DNA from: Shinisaurus crocodilurus
Lineage: Eukaryota > Chordata > Lepidosauria > Squamata > Shinisauridae
Length of the DNA: 64,000 nucleotides
Direction: 5' to 3'
Assembly (NCBI GenBank): GCA_021292165.1
Contig: CM037877.1
Location: 124,438,402 to 124,502,401, forward strand
Shown piece after piece: positions 61,393 to 64,000 of the stretch (within the stretch, counting starts at the first letter, position 1; every line of letters begins with the position of its first letter). The position numbers and the translations under genes are program-made. The notes under the pieces were generated by a model. The model did not search any database and was not told where the DNA came from. It saw only the letters and a list, made by a program, of their open reading frames with translations.

Positions 61393-64000
61393 GATAGAAT
61401 CACAGAATCCTAGAAAAGTAGAGTTGGAAGGGGCCTACAAGGCCATCGAGTCCAACCCCCTGCTCAATGCAGGAATCCAGGTCAAAGCATCCCTGACAGA
61501 TGGCTGTCCAGCCGCACCTTGAATGCCTCCAGAGTGGGAGAGCCCACCACCTCCCTAGGCAGTTGGTTCCATTGTCTGATTGCTCTGACAGTCAGGAAAT
61601 TTTTCCTGATGTTTAGGTTGAATCTGGGTTCCTGTAACTTGAGCCCATTATTCCGTGTCCTGCAAACTGGGATGATCGAGAAGAGATCCTGGCCCTCCTC
61701 TGTGTGACATCCCTTCAAGTCCTGGAAGAGTGCTATCATATCTCCCCTCAGTCTCCTCTTCTGAAGGCTAAACATGCCCAGTTCTTAAAGTCTCTCCTCA
61801 AAGAGCCTTGTTTCCAGCTCCTTTACCATCTTTGTTGCCCTCCTCTGAGCCCTCTCCAATTTGTCTACGTCCTTAAAGTGTGGTGCCCAGAACTGGATGT
61901 AGTACTCAAGATGAGGCCTAACCAGTGCGGAGTAAAGGGGAACTATCACTTCCCGTGATTTGGAAGCTATACTTCTATGAATGCAGCCCAAAATTGCATT
62001 TGCCTTCTTTGCAGCCACATCGCATTGCTGGCTCATATTCAGTTTATGATCTACAACAATTCCAAGATCCTTCTCACTTGTAGTATTGTTGAGCCAAGTG
62101 TCCCCCGTTCTGTAACTCTGCATTTGGTTTCTTCTCCCTAGGTGCAGCACTTGGCATTTATCCCTATTAAATTTCATTCTGTTGTTTTCGGCCCAGCGCT
62201 CCAGCCTATCAAGATCGCTTTGAATTTTGTTTCTGTCTTCCAAAGTATTAGCTGTTCCACCCAACTTTGTGTCATCTGCAAATTTGATAAGCATTCCCTG
62301 CACCTCCTCATCCAAGTCATTAATAAAAATGTTGAAGAGCACTGGGCCCAGGACCGAGCCCTGTTGTACCCCACTTGTTACCTCTCCCCAGTTTGAGAAG
62401 GTACCATTGATAAACACTCTTTGAGTCTGATTCTGTAGCCAACTGTGGATACACCTGATAATTGTTCCATCTAGCCCCCTTTAGGTACGTAGCTTGCTAA
62501 TCGGGATATCATGAGGCACTTTGTCGAAAGCTTTGCTGAAGTCCAGATATATTATGTCCACAGCATTCCCGCAGTCCACAAGGGAGGTTACCCGATCAAA
62601 AAATGAGATCAGATTAGTCTGGCAGGATTTGTTCTTGACAAATGCATGCTGGCTTCTAGTAATCACTGCATTGTTTTCAAGGTGCTTGCAGACTGACTTC
62701 TTTATAATCTGCTCCAAAAATTTTCCCGGGGATTGATGTCAGACTGACTGGTCTATAGTTCCCAGGTTCCTCCTTCTTGCCCTTTTTGAAGATAGGAACA
62801 ACATTTGCCCTCCTCCAGTCATCTGGCACTTCATCTGTCCTCCATGATTTCTCAAAGATAATAGACAGTGGTTCTGAGAGTTCTTCTGCCAGTTCCTTTA
62901 TTACTCTAGGATGCAGCTCGTCAGGCTCTGGAGATTTAAACTCGTTCAAAGTAATCAGGTGTTCCTTGACGTATCAATCTCAAGCTGCAATCCTGCCCCT
63001 TCAGTCTGCACTTCAGGTTTGCCAGCGGGGACATAAACTCTCTTTTGTGAGAAGACTGAGCCGAAGTAGGAATTGAAGACTTCTGCCTTTGCTTTGTCTT
63101 CTTTTATCAATTTGCCATCCTCATTGCGTAGTTGAACCACCATTTCTTTCCTCTGTCTTTTACTATGCATGTATCTGAAGAAAGCTTTTTTGTTGTTTTT
63201 AGCATCCCTCGCTAACCTTAGCTCATTCTCAGCTTTAGCCTTCCTGACACTATTCCAGCACTTCTGTGCTCCCTGCCTGTACTCTTCCCTTGTAGCCTGT
63301 CCTTCCTTCCACTTCCTATACGTGTCCTTTTTTGTTTTCAGGTCATCTTTGAGTTTATTGTGAAGCCACATTGGCTTCTTCTGTTGCCCTCTGCTTTTTT
63401 TCCTTGTGGGAATTGTTTGCAATTCTGCCTTTAAAATTTCCTTTTTCAAAAACTCCCAACCATCCTGGGCTCCTTTTCTCATTAGAGTCGCTTGCCATGG
63501 GGCCTTACTTATCATTGTTCTGAGTTTGTTAAAATTGGCTTTCCTAAAATCCAGGGTACGCGTTTGGCTACACTCCGCTTTTGCTTCCTTTAGAATCAAA
63601 AACTCAAGTATAACATGGTCACTTTCTCCCAGAGTTCCCGAAACTGCCACTTTATCCACTAACTCGTCTCTGTTGGTTAGAATCAGGTCAAGGATAGCCG
63701 ATCCTCTAGTTCCTTCCTCCACTTTCTGCAGGAGGAAGTTATCAGCAACACAACTCAGGAATTTCTTGGAGGGGCCATGTTTGGCTGAATAAGTCTCCCA
63801 AAAGATATCAGGGAAATTGAAGTCCCCCATTACTACCACATCATGCCTCATTGAAACAATGGCAATTTGCTTTTCAAAAGTTTCATCCTCGTCTTCTCCT
63901 TGATTGGGTGGTCGGTAGTAGACTCCAACCGCCATGTTCGTTTCATTCTTTGCCCCCTTTATTTTAACCCAGATGCTCTCAATGGGGCTGCCAAGCTCCT
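61393..64000 (-). pseudogene. CR1-A LINE, long copy with 3' tail, RT and most of the endonuclease
   Basis: Tail at 61393-61500, then RT C-terminus (MFSLQKRRLRGDMIALFQDL, 61775), [20 protein letters not shown] (FADD, about 62280), [57 protein letters not shown] (62949), then one frame of 326 codons (63935-62955) holding the endonuclease: GVYYRPPNQGEDEDETFEKQ, VVVMGDFNFPDIFWETYSAK, LDLILTNRDE and SDHVILEFLILKEAKAECSQ. At least three frameshifts separate the parts. The element continues past the window edge, so the endonuclease start and ORF1 are not visible. This is the most complete CR1-A copy here. Confidence 0.94.

Overview
The window is intergenic DNA from a large, repeat-rich vertebrate genome. 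A reptile, most likely a non-avian squamate (lizard), fits best. The evidence is the mix of repeats seen: many 5'-truncated CR1 LINEs ending in the ATTCTATG-type tail, L2-type LINEs, tRNA-derived CORE/MIR-like SINEs, a DIRS tyrosine-recombinase retrotransposon, hAT and Tc1 DNA transposons, and LTR fragments. I found no host protein-coding gene, tRNA, rRNA or bacterial-type feature. Essentially every recognisable open frame belongs to a transposable element, and the species call is inference.

Layout. 0-2.1 kb: end of a hAT-like element, a Tc1 transposase relic, and the tail of a zinc-finger LINE. 2.1-16.4 kb: one minus-strand CR1-type LINE (CR1-B) split by a stack of insertions: an L2 LINE (2230-3607), a GC-rich hAT-like element (3731-10381, 8-bp target duplication) that itself holds a nearly intact 6.17-kb DIRS element (3981-10148), and a younger CR1-A copy (11904-14437) that holds another hAT-like element (12980-14359, perfect 8-bp target duplication). 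16.4-32.6 kb: tandem repeats, plus-strand CR1-A 3' ends, nested hAT-type elements, SINEs, L1-like ORF1 remains and LTR fragments. 32.6-46 kb: SINEs including a 5S-rRNA-headed family with a CR1 tail, foldback elements, a CR1 5' promoter/ORF1 piece (38.2-39.3 kb) interrupted by a second, truncated DIRS copy (39320-40972), a palindrome-rich block (42.15-43.1 kb) and a hAT transposase relic. 46-64 kb: three further CR1-A blocks (one in a head-to-head inverted arrangement), an L2 copy split by both the 5S-SINE and a different LINE (56091-58084), and a long CR1-A copy running off the right edge.

The most complete unit is the DIRS element. It has inverted terminal repeats, an internal complementary region that reproduces the circle junction, gag, an RT/RNase H frame and a tyrosine recombinase overlapping it by 16 bp. 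RT/RNase H and recombinase catalytic motifs are all present; gag is interrupted once at TTT-TGA. The other elements are fragments, and their nesting gives a relative insertion order.
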